A stretch of DNA of 34,396 nucleotides from Lactifluus volemus (Eukaryota; Basidiomycota; Agaricomycetes; Russulales; Russulaceae), in assembly GCA_022376515.1 (NCBI GenBank), contig WTXI01000360.1, forward strand, positions 1 through 34,396, read 5' to 3'. This document shows positions 11,416 through 21,655 of the stretch, piece after piece. The notes beneath the pieces are model-generated. The model had not been told where the DNA came from. It saw nothing but the letters and a program-made list of their open reading frames with translations, and made no database searches. Position 1 is the first letter of the stretch. The number at the start of each line of letters is the position of its first letter. A program made the translations under genes and the position numbers.

Positions 11416-11700
11416 CGAATCCCAGATTGAATATTGAATGGCTTGTATGTCAGCGTAATTTCCTCTTTGTACATTAGCAATGAAGTTCCTCCACGGTGCC
11501 CCATCGGCAGGCTCTAATCCTAAAGGCAGCTATGTAGAATACAATTCACTCTTCAACCCGAGGCAAGAGTCCCACGTTTCGTGTCAACTCCGGAGTAGAT
11601 GCCTGGAAACTCCGATGAATCTTCCATGGAGATGTTCGGTTCACAACACGCGATGCTTACGGGTCGCCGTTATCAAATCTGTGGCGACTTTGTGGGCTGA
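11416..11700 (+). repeat. Dispersed repeat R, copy 1
   Basis: About 285 bp with a close relative at 29655-29917 in the same orientation. Both contain TTGAATATTGAATG-like or TAAATATTGAATG starts, ATGAAGTTCCTC, CATCGGCAGGCTCTAATCCT, TTCAACCCGAGGCAAGAGTC and an end near TGTGG(C/T)GACTTTGT. An open plus frame of 93 codons begins at 11480, but most differences between the copies change amino acids and copy 2 has a stop, so coding constraint is not supported. Origin unknown; it may be part of a larger repeat or transposon. Confidence 0.75.
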
Positions 11701-12137
11701 TACGTCATCAGACATGCACGAGGCAAACTGCGTTGGATTGGATTGGGAGAACAAAGTTTAGAGGAAGCGATGCGTCCCGACTACCGGCGCGATGCCTTGC
11801 CTACGTGTGAGGTACTAACCAGCAGCTGAGATTTCCAGGAAAAAACCGGATTGGGGATAAAGTTTCCGGAAGTCCCATTCCGAGCCTGCAACCGCTCTTG
11901 CTTTCCTTGGTTCTTCCGAAATTTTACTGGCATGTACCAAACTGTCCCAGAAAACTGGATGCAGACTTTGTCATCGGCGATAACGATGTTCGCAGACAAG
12001 ATAAATAAGACGACCAATCAATGATCTGTAATCCGTTATCGATATGGGCCAAGCCACACACTTGGTTGATACAAAGGGAAAAAACCTGATCACATAATAT
12101 AGTAGGTTCAGATAGAACAAAAAGATGGAGGGCTAAT

Positions 12138-12253
12138 TCAGCTAGCGGGGTTGAGGAACTCCTCATCTTCGAGAATGGATGTCTCATGTCCTTGGGGGAA
12201 CTGGATGTCGAGGTTGCAAATTGTGAAGATGTAGCCAACAGGACCAACGCAAT
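12138..12253 (-). other. Possible lone last exon of an unknown gene
   Basis: Downstream of an acceptor-like TCTGTCTCTCCCAG, the minus strand stays open from 12253 to a stop at 12138, with a protein-like sequence including VGPVGYIFTICNLDIQFPQG and ETSILEDEEFLNPAS. A second pyrimidine-rich acceptor-like site lies upstream near 12312. I found no convincing earlier exons, so this may be a gene fragment or chance. Confidence 0.25.
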
Positions 12254-12350
12254 CTGGGAGAGACAGAAGAATCAAGTACAGAGAGACATGGTTTGAAGTT
12301 TGTGCCTTCAATCTGAAGAGAAGAGGAGTTGCAAATCAGACAACCATGGC

Positions 12351-12385
12351 CTCCACCAACATCTGACATCATTAGCTTACATAGG
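12351..12385 (-). repeat. DUF2235 gene scrap (intron end plus DVGGG codons)
   Basis: The minus strand reads CCTATGTAAGCTAATGATG followed by TCAG and ATGTTGGTGGAGG, closely matching the 3' end of intron 7 and the first codons (DVGGG) of exon 8 of the intact DUF2235 gene (around 30500-30540). The similarity stops on both sides. Confidence 0.6.
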
Positions 12386-13220
12386 CTTCGTCGCTCTGCG
12401 TTGAAATCAACAGACGTGAGAGCACCCCTGATAAACCTAGAAATGTCTTCACCTGTGCCCCTTTCAATTAATAACCATCGAGTCCGGAAAAGTTTGCAAA
12501 AAGTTCCTGGTAGTCACCAAAAAAAAAGACATACATGGGGAAAAGCAAGCTGAAAAAGGTAACCACGGCACCCAGGATTCCCGCGTGGTCCCCCACCGTG
12601 GTACTAACTAGGCGGCACTCTGGTTAACTGCGCAGATCGGACGGGATGCGGTGTTTTCAGAGTCCTATGGCCGTGGATGTCATATATACGGGAGCAAGGG
12701 TTTATATACACTTCTTTGTGTCTCTCAGCCTGAGTCGTCCCCCTTGACAAAATTGTCAATCACTTGTGCTACTGCAACGCAACACGGCGCGTTAACAGCA
12801 CGAACGTCACCAGTCTTTAGACGGCAGAGATAGAAACGCAGAGCATTTTCGAGAACAACGAGAGTAATTGTGGGCTATTTAATAAGTTAAAGGAATGCAT
12901 TACGGCCGATGAGTGAAAGAGAAGATACATCGCTCTAAGTACACCAAATTGCCACAGTGACGACAAATAGCGAACACTCCAAACAGACTCGGAACATATG
13001 TTGTACGCCTCTTGACTCGAGAGGGCATATTAGCCACTTTGAGATCTGAGATGTGTGATGATACCTTTATAACCCAAATGCCTGTGCAATGATAATGCCA
13101 CTAGGTGAGGCAAGAAGATGCACATAAGTTTGTATGTTATTTGGGGTGGGTCCTCTATGGGGGACCATACTCTGCATCCACTCAAGGGTTTGGTAGAAGA
13201 ACTGTGTCACACCATTGAAA

Positions 13221-13318
13221 CCAATGTAAAAGAAATATGGTTTGTTGGCACCCATTCTGGTGTGTAAGTCACACACTGGAATGGGTGCCAATGAACCACA
13301 CTTCCTTTATATCAGTTT
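13221..13318. repeat. Head-to-head DUF2235 exon-7 scraps forming a palindrome
   Basis: The plus strand 13221-13260 encodes the end of DUF2235 exon 7 (VKEIWFVGTHS) up to its intron donor. Immediately after, the minus strand from about 13318 to 13275 encodes the same part of another copy (IKEVWFIGTHS). The 21-nt arms 13245-13265 and 13271-13291 are inverted repeats with two mismatches and a 5-nt spacer, so the junction can fold into a hairpin. It indicates an inverted rearrangement or deletion between two former copies. Confidence 0.75.
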
Positions 13319-13541
13319 CAAGTGTGTCTGTTAAGTACTGGTGCACCTTCACTAGTATGGAATCTAATATGAGATGCAACACAAACCAAGAATGAATAAG
13401 CAACACAAGAGGATGTTAACAAATGGTGGTTATCTATGTACATGACTGTGGGAATGCGAACGACTTGCCACATTGCCACACTCATTGGGGAGATCAATAG
13501 CAACACACTACAAAGTGCCGACCGATTACAGATTACAATAG

Positions 13542-14703
13542 ATGCCGCCCAGACAATCTGGATCATTACCATCGACAAAAATTCTAGACCATATCGTCCA
13601 CCTCACTCCGCCTGGTACGATCCATGAAACTGCCGAGCAATTCCGCCAGTTGGGGTTCAAGTTAGTAGTCGATCGTTGATATGTCCACTTGGCTGGGCTC
13701 GTCAATAGAGGCTCACTAACATACCCAATCAGTGTCGTTGCTGGAGGCACGCATGCTGGCGGACTGACCGCCAACTCACTTGTCGTAAGATATGCTCCAT
13801 CTCGCAGGCTTTCGTGCCTGTGACTCACCGCTCCTTGATCTGGAAAAGCCAGATTATGCCCGATGGCTCGTACCTGGAGCTTATTTCTTTTTTGCACCCG
13901 GTGTCGCATTATCCACCTTCCAGCCCATCCTACGACGCGCGCCGCCGCCATCCATGGGCCAACAAGCCATGTGGCTGGGTCGCCTATGCGTTTCTTGGCG
14001 CACCACGCGCTGCACCGCCCCTCTCTGTGGTGTTGAACGAACGCCTGCAGACGGTGGGCAGTGGTGTGCGTTACGCACCCGAGGTGGCCGGTGGCCGCAA
14101 GCGGTCAGACGGCATCGAGCTCAAATGGGAGTTAACGATACCTGCGACAATGGCGGATAAGGAAGGCGGCACGCGTCTACCATTCTTCTGCGGTGATGTG
14201 ACACCGCGCGAGCTGCGGGTGCGTACATATGTGTGGGACTCGGACTCGGAAATGTTTTTTTTTTGCCTAGCTGTTGTTCCGATGGCGCTCACTGTGTCCC
14301 ATCTTTGCGCCTCAATCTTCTCCGAAAACAGGTACCGAGCCAGCCAGCATCAAACTCAAAACATCCGAATGGTGCGCTGGGCATCGCACATCTCCGTGTG
14401 CTCGCACCCTCCAGCGTATTTTCCGCCGTCTCAGCTGAGCTCGTGGCGATCGTGGGCGAGGCGCCGATCGAGAAATCGACGCGCGAGCACGTGTGGTTGC
14501 TCTACCTGCCGGGGGACATCACACCCAAGTGGCATCCACGGCTTGTGCTGTGCGAACCAGACATGAGTGATGAAGCACAAGTGCAGTTTGTGCGGATTCA
14601 TGGTGCTGGGCTTTTTGAGCTGGGCGTGCACGTTGATGAAGGTGGAAAGAAGAGGGGGTCGTCAGAGACGCCATTTGGAAGAGTGGCATGGATTCCTGTC
14701 TAA
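13542..14703 (+). CDS. Glyoxalase-like domain protein (Glyoxalase_3 type)
   Basis: Four exons (13542-13660, 13733-13784, 13853-14218, 14332-14703) give 302 residues with all phases closing. The N-terminus has the family signature ILDHIVHLTPPGTIHETAEQ, followed by LGFNVVAGGTHAGGLTANSL and MPDGSYLELISFLHP; the Asp-His pair (LDHIVHL) and the Glu (YLELISF) are likely metal ligands of the vicinal-oxygen-chelate fold. WVAYAFLGAP closes the first half; the second half carries GIAHLRVLAPS and a well-formed C-terminus (FGRVAWIPV). The substrate is unknown for this group; it is probably a cytosolic single-domain enzyme. The start ATG lies 13 codons before the domain. The third intron (113 nt, 14219-14331) holds a T10 run. 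Neighbours give no hint of a pathway. Confidence 0.88.
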
Positions 14704-15072
14704 TGCTACCGCTCCAGATTGTATAACTTGGAGAATTTTTGCCAGTAACGTGGATTTAGCCCAGTTGCATGCTTACGATGGCTATGAATATAAATAGTTG
14801 TACGAGAAAGATGAGGGCGGGCATGACGGTGACCTGTGGGTGAGTATACTTTTTTAATAACTCTGGTGGTTAGTTATAGGAGACGAGATTTGGCTTCATT
14901 TCGGCAACCCCACTGGCTTCCAGCGGAAGGTTTGGTCAGCCAGTCCCGGCCCGGTGCGGAGGGGTGTTGACACACGCGGGGCAGTGTGCGAGCCTGCAGA
15001 CATCTTCTTGTGAGCGGTCGACGCAGACGGGGGAGGACTAAGATCAACTCCTTCCGTCACTTGACTTAACTC
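14704..15072. other. Intergenic: 3' end of the glyoxalase gene and SPO7 promoter
   Basis: Two plus-strand genes flank this 369-bp gap. I see no TATA box; a T-rich run near 14850 and the GC-rich stretch 14940-15040 are the only marked features. Confidence 0.5.
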
Positions 15073-16140
15073 ATGCCAAAGAAGCTTTCACAATCCCCCT
15101 CAGGTTCTTTCTTTCCGCCAAATGACCAAGCAACCTACAGAGACCTTCTACTATTCGAGGAGCGACTCAAGACCAATGCACTTATCCTCAACCGCAGAAA
15201 GTCTCGCTATCAAAGTGCGTTCTATATTTCCCACAAAAAGTGCTCTGACGTCTCATTTCACACTTTTAGTCTTTCTTGCTCAGTTAATCTTCACGATCAT
15301 CTTCCTGCTTTGTGAGGTTCTTCTGAACACCCCATTCCTCTCGATCCCCTACCAGCACTTCCTCCGGTTTGCTCTTCCGAAATCATACGGACCAGATGTT
15401 GAAGTACGCCTACACCCATACGTTGCGTCCGGCCTACTATTTGTTTCCGTGACGACTTTGCTCCTTTTCTTCGCAACTGGCCTTTACTCGGAAAAGATAG
15501 GCTACGCTAATCGGTGCGGTCGTGACTATTTTTCTTCGCAATGCCTCCATTTACTTTATGCAGCTATGTCCCCCACGCAAACCGCGCGCTGCGGAACTTT
15601 AATATGTATCTCAACATGCGTCAAGCCCCCCGCAGGTCTCCATACAACCCACTCTCTTACCTCTTCCCCCGTCCTTCTTCTCCCTCTAGTGGATTGACAT
15701 CTTTAAGCCGGGCAAGGTCTCCTTCTCCAACACGACTGGGAAAACGCTCATCCTCCGCCGTTCCGATGCCATCAATACCACCGACTACAAATCCTCGAGG
15801 GGAGCTTATCTTCTCGTCCCGCGTGGACCGCAGCTTCCGAGAAGCGTATGAAAGATACCGTGCGGCCTTCGAGCGAAAACGGGATGAGCGTGATCGGCAG
15901 GCCGCCGCACGCACTTGGAGTGGATGGCTCTTGCAGAAACTGCCATGGAACCGCGCGCCTCCAGCGCCAGACTCTTCTGCGTCGACCCCCTCCCGGAGTC
16001 GCGTCGGTTCATTGGCAGCGCGAACGCGCGCTGGAGCACGTTCATCGGCTGGTTCGTCCGCCCATTCGAGGAAGGCAACACCAGCGCAGTCTCCGGAACC
16101 GAGTCGGGGAAGACCCACAGCGACCCCGATGGGTGTATAG
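15073..16140 (+). CDS. SPO7: Spo7-like regulatory subunit of the Nem1-Spo7 phosphatase
   Basis: Three exons (15073-15214, 15270-15513, 15564-16140) give 320 residues. Spo7 (CNEP1R1/TMEM188 in animals) is the membrane partner of the Nem1 phosphatase, which activates the phosphatidate phosphatase Pah1 at the nuclear envelope/ER and so sets lipid storage and nuclear shape. Seen: the family's YRDLLLFEERLKTNALILNR before the membrane part, two membrane segments (about residues 48-68, FLAQLIFTIIFLLCEVLL, and 98-120, VASGLLFVSVTTLLLFFATG), and the hallmark YVPHANRALRNFNMYLNM right after the second intron. The C-terminal 170 residues are Ser/Pro/Arg-rich and probably disordered; one predicted helix (EAYERYRAAFERKRDERDRQ) interrupts them. 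Only 207 bp separate it from the next gene. Confidence 0.92.
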
Positions 16141-16347
16141 TCTACCACATTATGTTATACCTCTAGAATTCCGAAAGCTTGTAAAATATTCTGTATCGTA
16201 GATGGTGCATACATTTGTGGTGTCTGTGGACTGTGGACACGATCATGTGATGAGACGCGGTGTCACGTCTTAAACTGTGTAAGTTAGTCAGTCGGTCGCT
16301 GATTACCATCATTCTTACTTCACTCTCGTCCTCATTTCCTTGCCGGA

Positions 16348-19300
16348 ATGGCTTGGAACATAGACTATGAAAATGACTCAGAGGAAGTAATTCGCCTCAA
16401 GAGGCAAATTGCTGAACAAGGTTATTTCTGTCATCATCAAGTCTGTTTATCCAACATTGTCGACTCACATTCCATCACTCTTTCAGATAATCATTGCTCG
16501 ACTCTCCAAAGTCAACTTATCAAGACAAGGGATGAGTTGGAAGATCATAAATCTGCGCTTGATGAAACCACCTGTAAGGTACGCCGGGAGTTGCTCTGCG
16601 TCTAGGTTTATGTTTTGAACGTGCGGCGGCTATCCAGCTGCGTCTGGAGGCCGATAGGGCACTCCGCCTTGAAGAGCAGCTTCAAGAATCCAAAGAAAGC
16701 CTCGACAAAGAGAAGTTCATGCGTCAAAATGCAGACCTGGCTATTCGATCTGCAGCGGAGAAAGGCAAGGAAGAGGAAGTCGCTCGAAGGGAGCTCCAGC
16801 AGGCGCTCGAGTCCATTTCATCTCGCGAGACCACAGCCGATGCGATCATCTCGAACTTGCGAAACGAGAAGGTGGCTCTCGACCGCCGCATACGGGAACT
16901 CGAGGCGAACCTGCAGCAGGTTATTAGCGCTGCGACCCCCAAGAGAAGACGTCATGCACGCTCATCCTCATCCTCGTTCTCGGACATCCGGATCACCACA
17001 CTCGAGCGAGACCTCGGCGAGTCTCAGGCTTCGGTAGCGGAGCTTCAGACTGAACTTGAGAAGGCTCAAGGGAAACTTAGGCGCACCGAAGACGACCTCT
17101 TTCGTCTCGAGAACGGGAGGACGGTGTTTGAGCGCCGGACAGCTGATGAGATGAAAAAGATGCAAGAGATGTTGGCGAGTAAGGATGAAGAGATCACGCA
17201 GCTGCGGGGTGGTGTAGACTCGGGACTCGCGCAGCAGCGCGAAGAAGAGCTCATCCGGAGAGTGGAGGAGGAAGAGGCCAAGGTACTGGCCCTCGAGCGA
17301 CTATTATCGGAATCTCGGGATATCAAGAAAGTGGAGAGCGCACTACTGAAAGCGGAAAAGCAACTCGCAGCTGAGATGAACAAATTCAAAGCTCTGGAAG
17401 AGAAGAATGCCGGTCTTAACAGGGATGTGAAACTGGCACGGGATGCATTGGAACAGTCGAGCACCCATGCCAAGAGCCTCGACACGGCGCTAGAAGACAA
17501 GACTTCCCTCGTCCACTCCTTACAGGCCCAGGAAAGGTGTGCCAGTCGCTTCTGATTATCTGACGTGCTCTCATATTATTACAGAGCTCTTAGGGCACAG
17601 GTAAATGCTCAGCAAGAGCGAATTCAGTCTCTAAGGGTCGTTGAGTCAAATGGTTTGCTCGCTTAAAAACCTTTCTTTAAGCAGCGATTGACTGACTCGG
17701 CGTTTAGTATCCACTTCAGGACACGGCGGCGTGGATGCCGGGACAGGCGTTGAGACCATGGAGAAGATTCTTGCTGCTGTGGACCGGCTGAGGAGCGAGC
17801 GCGATGACTTGCGTCGACAACTCGAATTCTTACAGGTCGAGTCCAAATTCACCATCCAGGCACTTGAGAACAAGATCAACTCTGGGGTTGTAACAACGAC
17901 AGTGACCACAGACGCCGAGGATCCTCGCATTTCCCAACTTCAAAGTGAAGTCCAGGAACTTATCGGGCGGTTAGCAAAGACAGACTCGTGCCCACGTCTC
18001 GACTCATCACCTCGCCTTGCCCTCGTCGCTTCTGCGTCCCTAGTAATGGTGGGACACCTGCAGACACGTGTCGATCATGACGCCGTACAAAAAGACGAAT
18101 CTCGCGCTGAGATCTCTGCCCTCTACTCTCAATTGCAAGATGCTACTGCGTTACGCGAGGAGTCCCTTCGCACTATTGATGGCCTGGAACAGTCACTGGC
18201 TGAAACACAGCGCCAGCTAAAATCAAGCCTCGTCACTGTACTTGATGCCCAGCAGCAGCAAACCGACGTGCTTCTCAAGTTCGACTACATGGAATCCCAG
18301 GTCATTGCAAATGATCATATCAGAGAGCAATACAGAGAGCTACAGTCTAATCTCGATGACACGACCGCCAGGCTTTCCGACGTCACCAAAGCCCTCGAAA
18401 ATGTGGAGTCCGAACGCAACTCTTTCAAGGTCGAGATTATTAACCTTCAAGGCGACATGACACTGGCTCAAGAGGAACTGAAGAAGGCTGAGAAACGCTA
18501 CAGTGATCTTCAGAATCAACAACTTTCCTCTATGTCATCCTCACAAATCAACCGCAAACTGAAGGAACAAATCGAAGAACTAGAGGCCCGTATCGCACGT
18601 CGCACGGAGCAGATCGGTGTTCACCAGCATGACATCAAGCGTCTTGAAACCAATCTCCGACTCCAAGAAGATCGTATTGGCGAGATGACAAGCGAACTCG
18701 AGGTTGCGATGGCGGAAAAGGAGAGCATGGTGGAGGATTGTGCTGATGCGCGGGAGGCGCGGGATCGTGCGCTCAAGAAGGCCGACGAGCAAGAAGACGC
18801 CGTGGCAACTCTGGAGACACAGCTACAAGCACTGGAAGAGCAGCGCGAGATCGAGGTGACCACCTTGGTCAAGGTCTGGTCCTCTGCGTTGGTCCAATCA
18901 CGGTCATCAGCGACACGCCTCTCCGCCGCCTACCAGGCGAACTCCGCGAAAGCAGACCTGATACAAAGACTTGAGCTGGTTTCTGCAGAGCACAATTCCG
19001 CTGTAGTACTTTTGCACAAACAGGCTTCAGAGTTCAGCTTGGCGCAGAGTGTAATTACTGCCCACAGAGAAGAGGCTCGCGATGCCGTCGTCGCCCTTGC
19101 CGTTGTTCAAACAGCCAACGTGGAATCCCGACGCGCCATGCAATACGATCGAGACCGGATTTGTGCCCTTCTCTCTGCCACTCGGGATGAGCTCAATATC
19201 CGCTTCGAGGAGATCAATTCTCTGCAACATCAGTTACAGAAGATCCGCGCGCAAGGCCATGCAGAAAGTACCGAACAGCAATGGGAAGATTCTGAAGAGA

Positions 19301-21363
19301 TCAGAAAGTTACGGGAGACCAACACGAGCCTTGATCGACTTCGCGCTGAGCTGGAAGACGAGCTGGCGAAAACGCAGAAAGACCGGGATCAGCTGAGCGC
19401 AGCCAGTGACGCTCTCAGAGCACAGATCACCCAGCTTCAATCAGACCACGCACAAGAGCTCGAATCTCTGCGAGGCAAACTTCAACAAGTTGCGGTAGAC
19501 CTTCAGGAGTCTCGAGAATCGCATGCCGCTGCAGAGAAAGCCTGCTCTGAGCTGTCTGCGGCCAAGGCAAACCTCGAGAATCGTCTCTACAACATCTCGC
19601 AGCAACAGGACACAGATGGCGAGCTGATATCCGAGCTCCAGAGCCGTGAAGCAGCTCACGATTTGCGGGAGCTTGAAATTCAAAAGCGCCTCGACAAAGC
19701 CACCGAGGAACTGGAGAGAACTGCGCGCGAGAGGGAGGAACTCGAAATCGCTCTCGAGCAGGCAAAAGTCGATATCTCGAAGGCCAAGAACCTCGTAGAG
19801 GATCGTGTTTCCCAGCTGGTGGTTGAGCGCGATGAGCTTCAGGAGAGTCTGAAGTCTGGCCACGCTGCCGAGGTGGACCAGCTCCAAAGTCGCTTGCGAG
19901 AACTCCAGGCCGAGGCCGACTCGCTTCAAGCCCAGTTGGACAAAGCAATCGTAGACCAAAGGCGAATACGTGCCACTTTCGAAGCGGAACTCCGAGAGTC
20001 TGTAGAGCGCCATGAAGCATTGGGGACAGAGCGAGACGACGTTAAGGCCCAATTGAACGCGCTTGAGGCTGAATTCGATGACGCGGAGGCCCGCCTTCAA
20101 ACTGCTTTGGAGGAGAAGGATACACTCGAGGTAAAGAACACGAATCTCGAATCCGAAATTCAGCGGGCTTTCTCTATGCAGCGATATCTCGAGAGTCAAC
20201 TTAAGGACAGGTGTGAGAAGTCTTAACTATGTGCCCACTCGCGCTCACACTGTCATGCTACAGTGCACACGAGGCCGCCTCCGTCAAGGCGGAGCTGGAA
20301 CAAGTCAAGGAAAAGTTCGCCCACGCAGAGCGGGATGGCAAAGCGGCGGAAATGCAGCTCACTTTCCAGAAGGCACAACACGAACAAGTAACCGTTTCCC
20401 TTAAGCGGGAGATCCAACTCCTGCGGGCAACGCCAGGGCACGATGAAAGGGTTCAGGAGCTCGAGGAAAAAATTGGTTATATGGATGAGTTGATGCGCTC
20501 CAAGACGCAGGAGATCGAAGAAAATGACGACCGCTTCATTGAGTACGTGCCATAAAAGCTCGTTTCCGCCTCCGGCGATTGAACCCATCACGTCCCTTAG
20601 ACTTCATAAGGAGAAAAAGAAGTTGACTACGAAGGTCGAAACACTCACCCGTAAAGTGCAAGCCTTACAGGTCAAGCTGGCAGCTCTCAGGGATGCCACA
20701 TCCAATCAGAACCCAGCACAACCGACTGCGTCCACCTCAAAGCCGAGCCCCCTTACCAAAGAACCTGTTGCAGTCGCACCAGTCCGGCGCACTACATTAT
20801 CACCTCCCGCTTCCACAGTCAAGCCCAGCTCCCCTTCTCGCTCTCGCGCCAGGTCCGGCCCTTCGGCACTTTCCCGTAGTAGGACGCCAGAGCGTGGACC
20901 TGTTCCATCCGTTTTCCGCGCGAACTTGCCGGAACCTGCAAGGATATCTACCTCCAGACTCCATGAACCACTATCCACAACCATAGTTGCTGGCAAGAAG
21001 CGATCCGCCCCTGACGATGGGGATGAAGCTGTGCCGGTTCAGGGATTCACGTCCGAGGGGGTGCTCGCCACTGGTCTCAACACAGCAACAACGCCAAGAA
21101 GGCGGAAGAGCCCCCGTACAGGTTTCACGCCGGTTCGAAATACCACATCTCACCCTTTGACAACCCTCGCGTCGGAGGATGCTGCGCAACCCACCGCAGC
21201 CCCTATTATTTCTGATGTCACAAACAGCCCGCGAGGTAAGCCAGCGGGCGACGTAAAGGCCAAGGGAAGCTGGCTGGGCGCTCACAAGTCGAGATCTACA
21301 CAATCCGGTAATAGTGCGACGGCACGGACAACTTCAGCACGGCCTGGCGCCGCTGTCAGGTGA
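16348..21363 (+). CDS. Giant coiled-coil protein, 1558 aa, basic Ser/Pro tail
   Basis: Seven exons: 16348-16420, 16487-16578, 16638-17536, 17585-17652, 17708-20210, 20264-20542, 20601-21363; every phase closes. Almost all of residues 10-1335 is heptad-rich coiled coil (Leu/Gln/Glu/Lys/Arg), with breaks at about 155-175 (TPKRRRHARSSSSSFSD, basic and Ser-rich) and 470-490 (a Ser/Pro/Leu patch, SCPRLDSSPRLALVAS). The coil resumes through KKLTTKVETLTRKVQALQVK and then gives way to a 220-residue disordered tail rich in Ser, Pro, Arg and Thr (SPSRSRARSGPSALSRSRTP). There is no motor, GRIP or ANTH-type domain I can see, nor a membrane segment. Long rods with basic SP tails are common among spindle, septum and Golgi tethers, but I cannot choose. 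A broken copy of its 3' third lies at 28362-29650. Confidence 0.85.
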
Positions 21364-21655
21364 AAGGGTTCGCTGACGCCTACTTTTCTTGGAGTCTAAT
21401 TGTTTAGTTTCATCCATCATCGTCGCTATATGTATCGTTATCCGTCATGTTATATTTAATTTCAATCACTTTATGAAATAACATACACATGGTTTATTTC
21501 ATGCGACCGTGTCTAACGCTTGGTAGTGCGCACGGTGACGTCAGAAGGTGATATAGTAATCAATCATTCATCCGATTTGCCCCGGGCCACTTTTGTATGA
21601 CTTGACACCCAGCTCGGTGCATCTAGCGATTTAGAGACTTAGATCATACCATACC
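21364..21655. other. Intergenic, 292 bp
   Basis: It holds the 3' end of the coiled-coil gene (AT-rich, with TTTATGAAATAACATAC near 21470) and the promoter of the Sro7-like gene. A TGACGTCA palindrome-like site, GGTGACGTCAG near 21535-21545, resembles a bZIP (CRE-type) core, about 115 bp before the ATG. Confidence 0.35.

Larger units (their letters stand above)
11080..13541. other. Repeat-rich 2.4-kb gap
   Basis: No complete gene. It contains a piece copied at 29655-29917 (listed separately), a possible lone minus-strand exon at 12138-12253, a 35-bp DUF2235 scrap at 12351-12385 and a palindromic DUF2235 junction at 13221-13318. The rest is AT-rich with short A and T runs, and open frames below about 140 codons that look random. 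Confidence 0.5.

Noticed and set aside
13067..13291. 74-codon minus-strand frame
   Set aside because: It runs across the palindromic DUF2235 junction out of the DUF2235 frame.
19441..20199. 252-codon open frame on the minus strand, and others like it over 17-20 kb
   Set aside because: Antisense to the coiled-coil exon; Leu-rich only because Glu/Lys/Gln codons read in reverse give Leu/Phe/Ser. No splice or start support.
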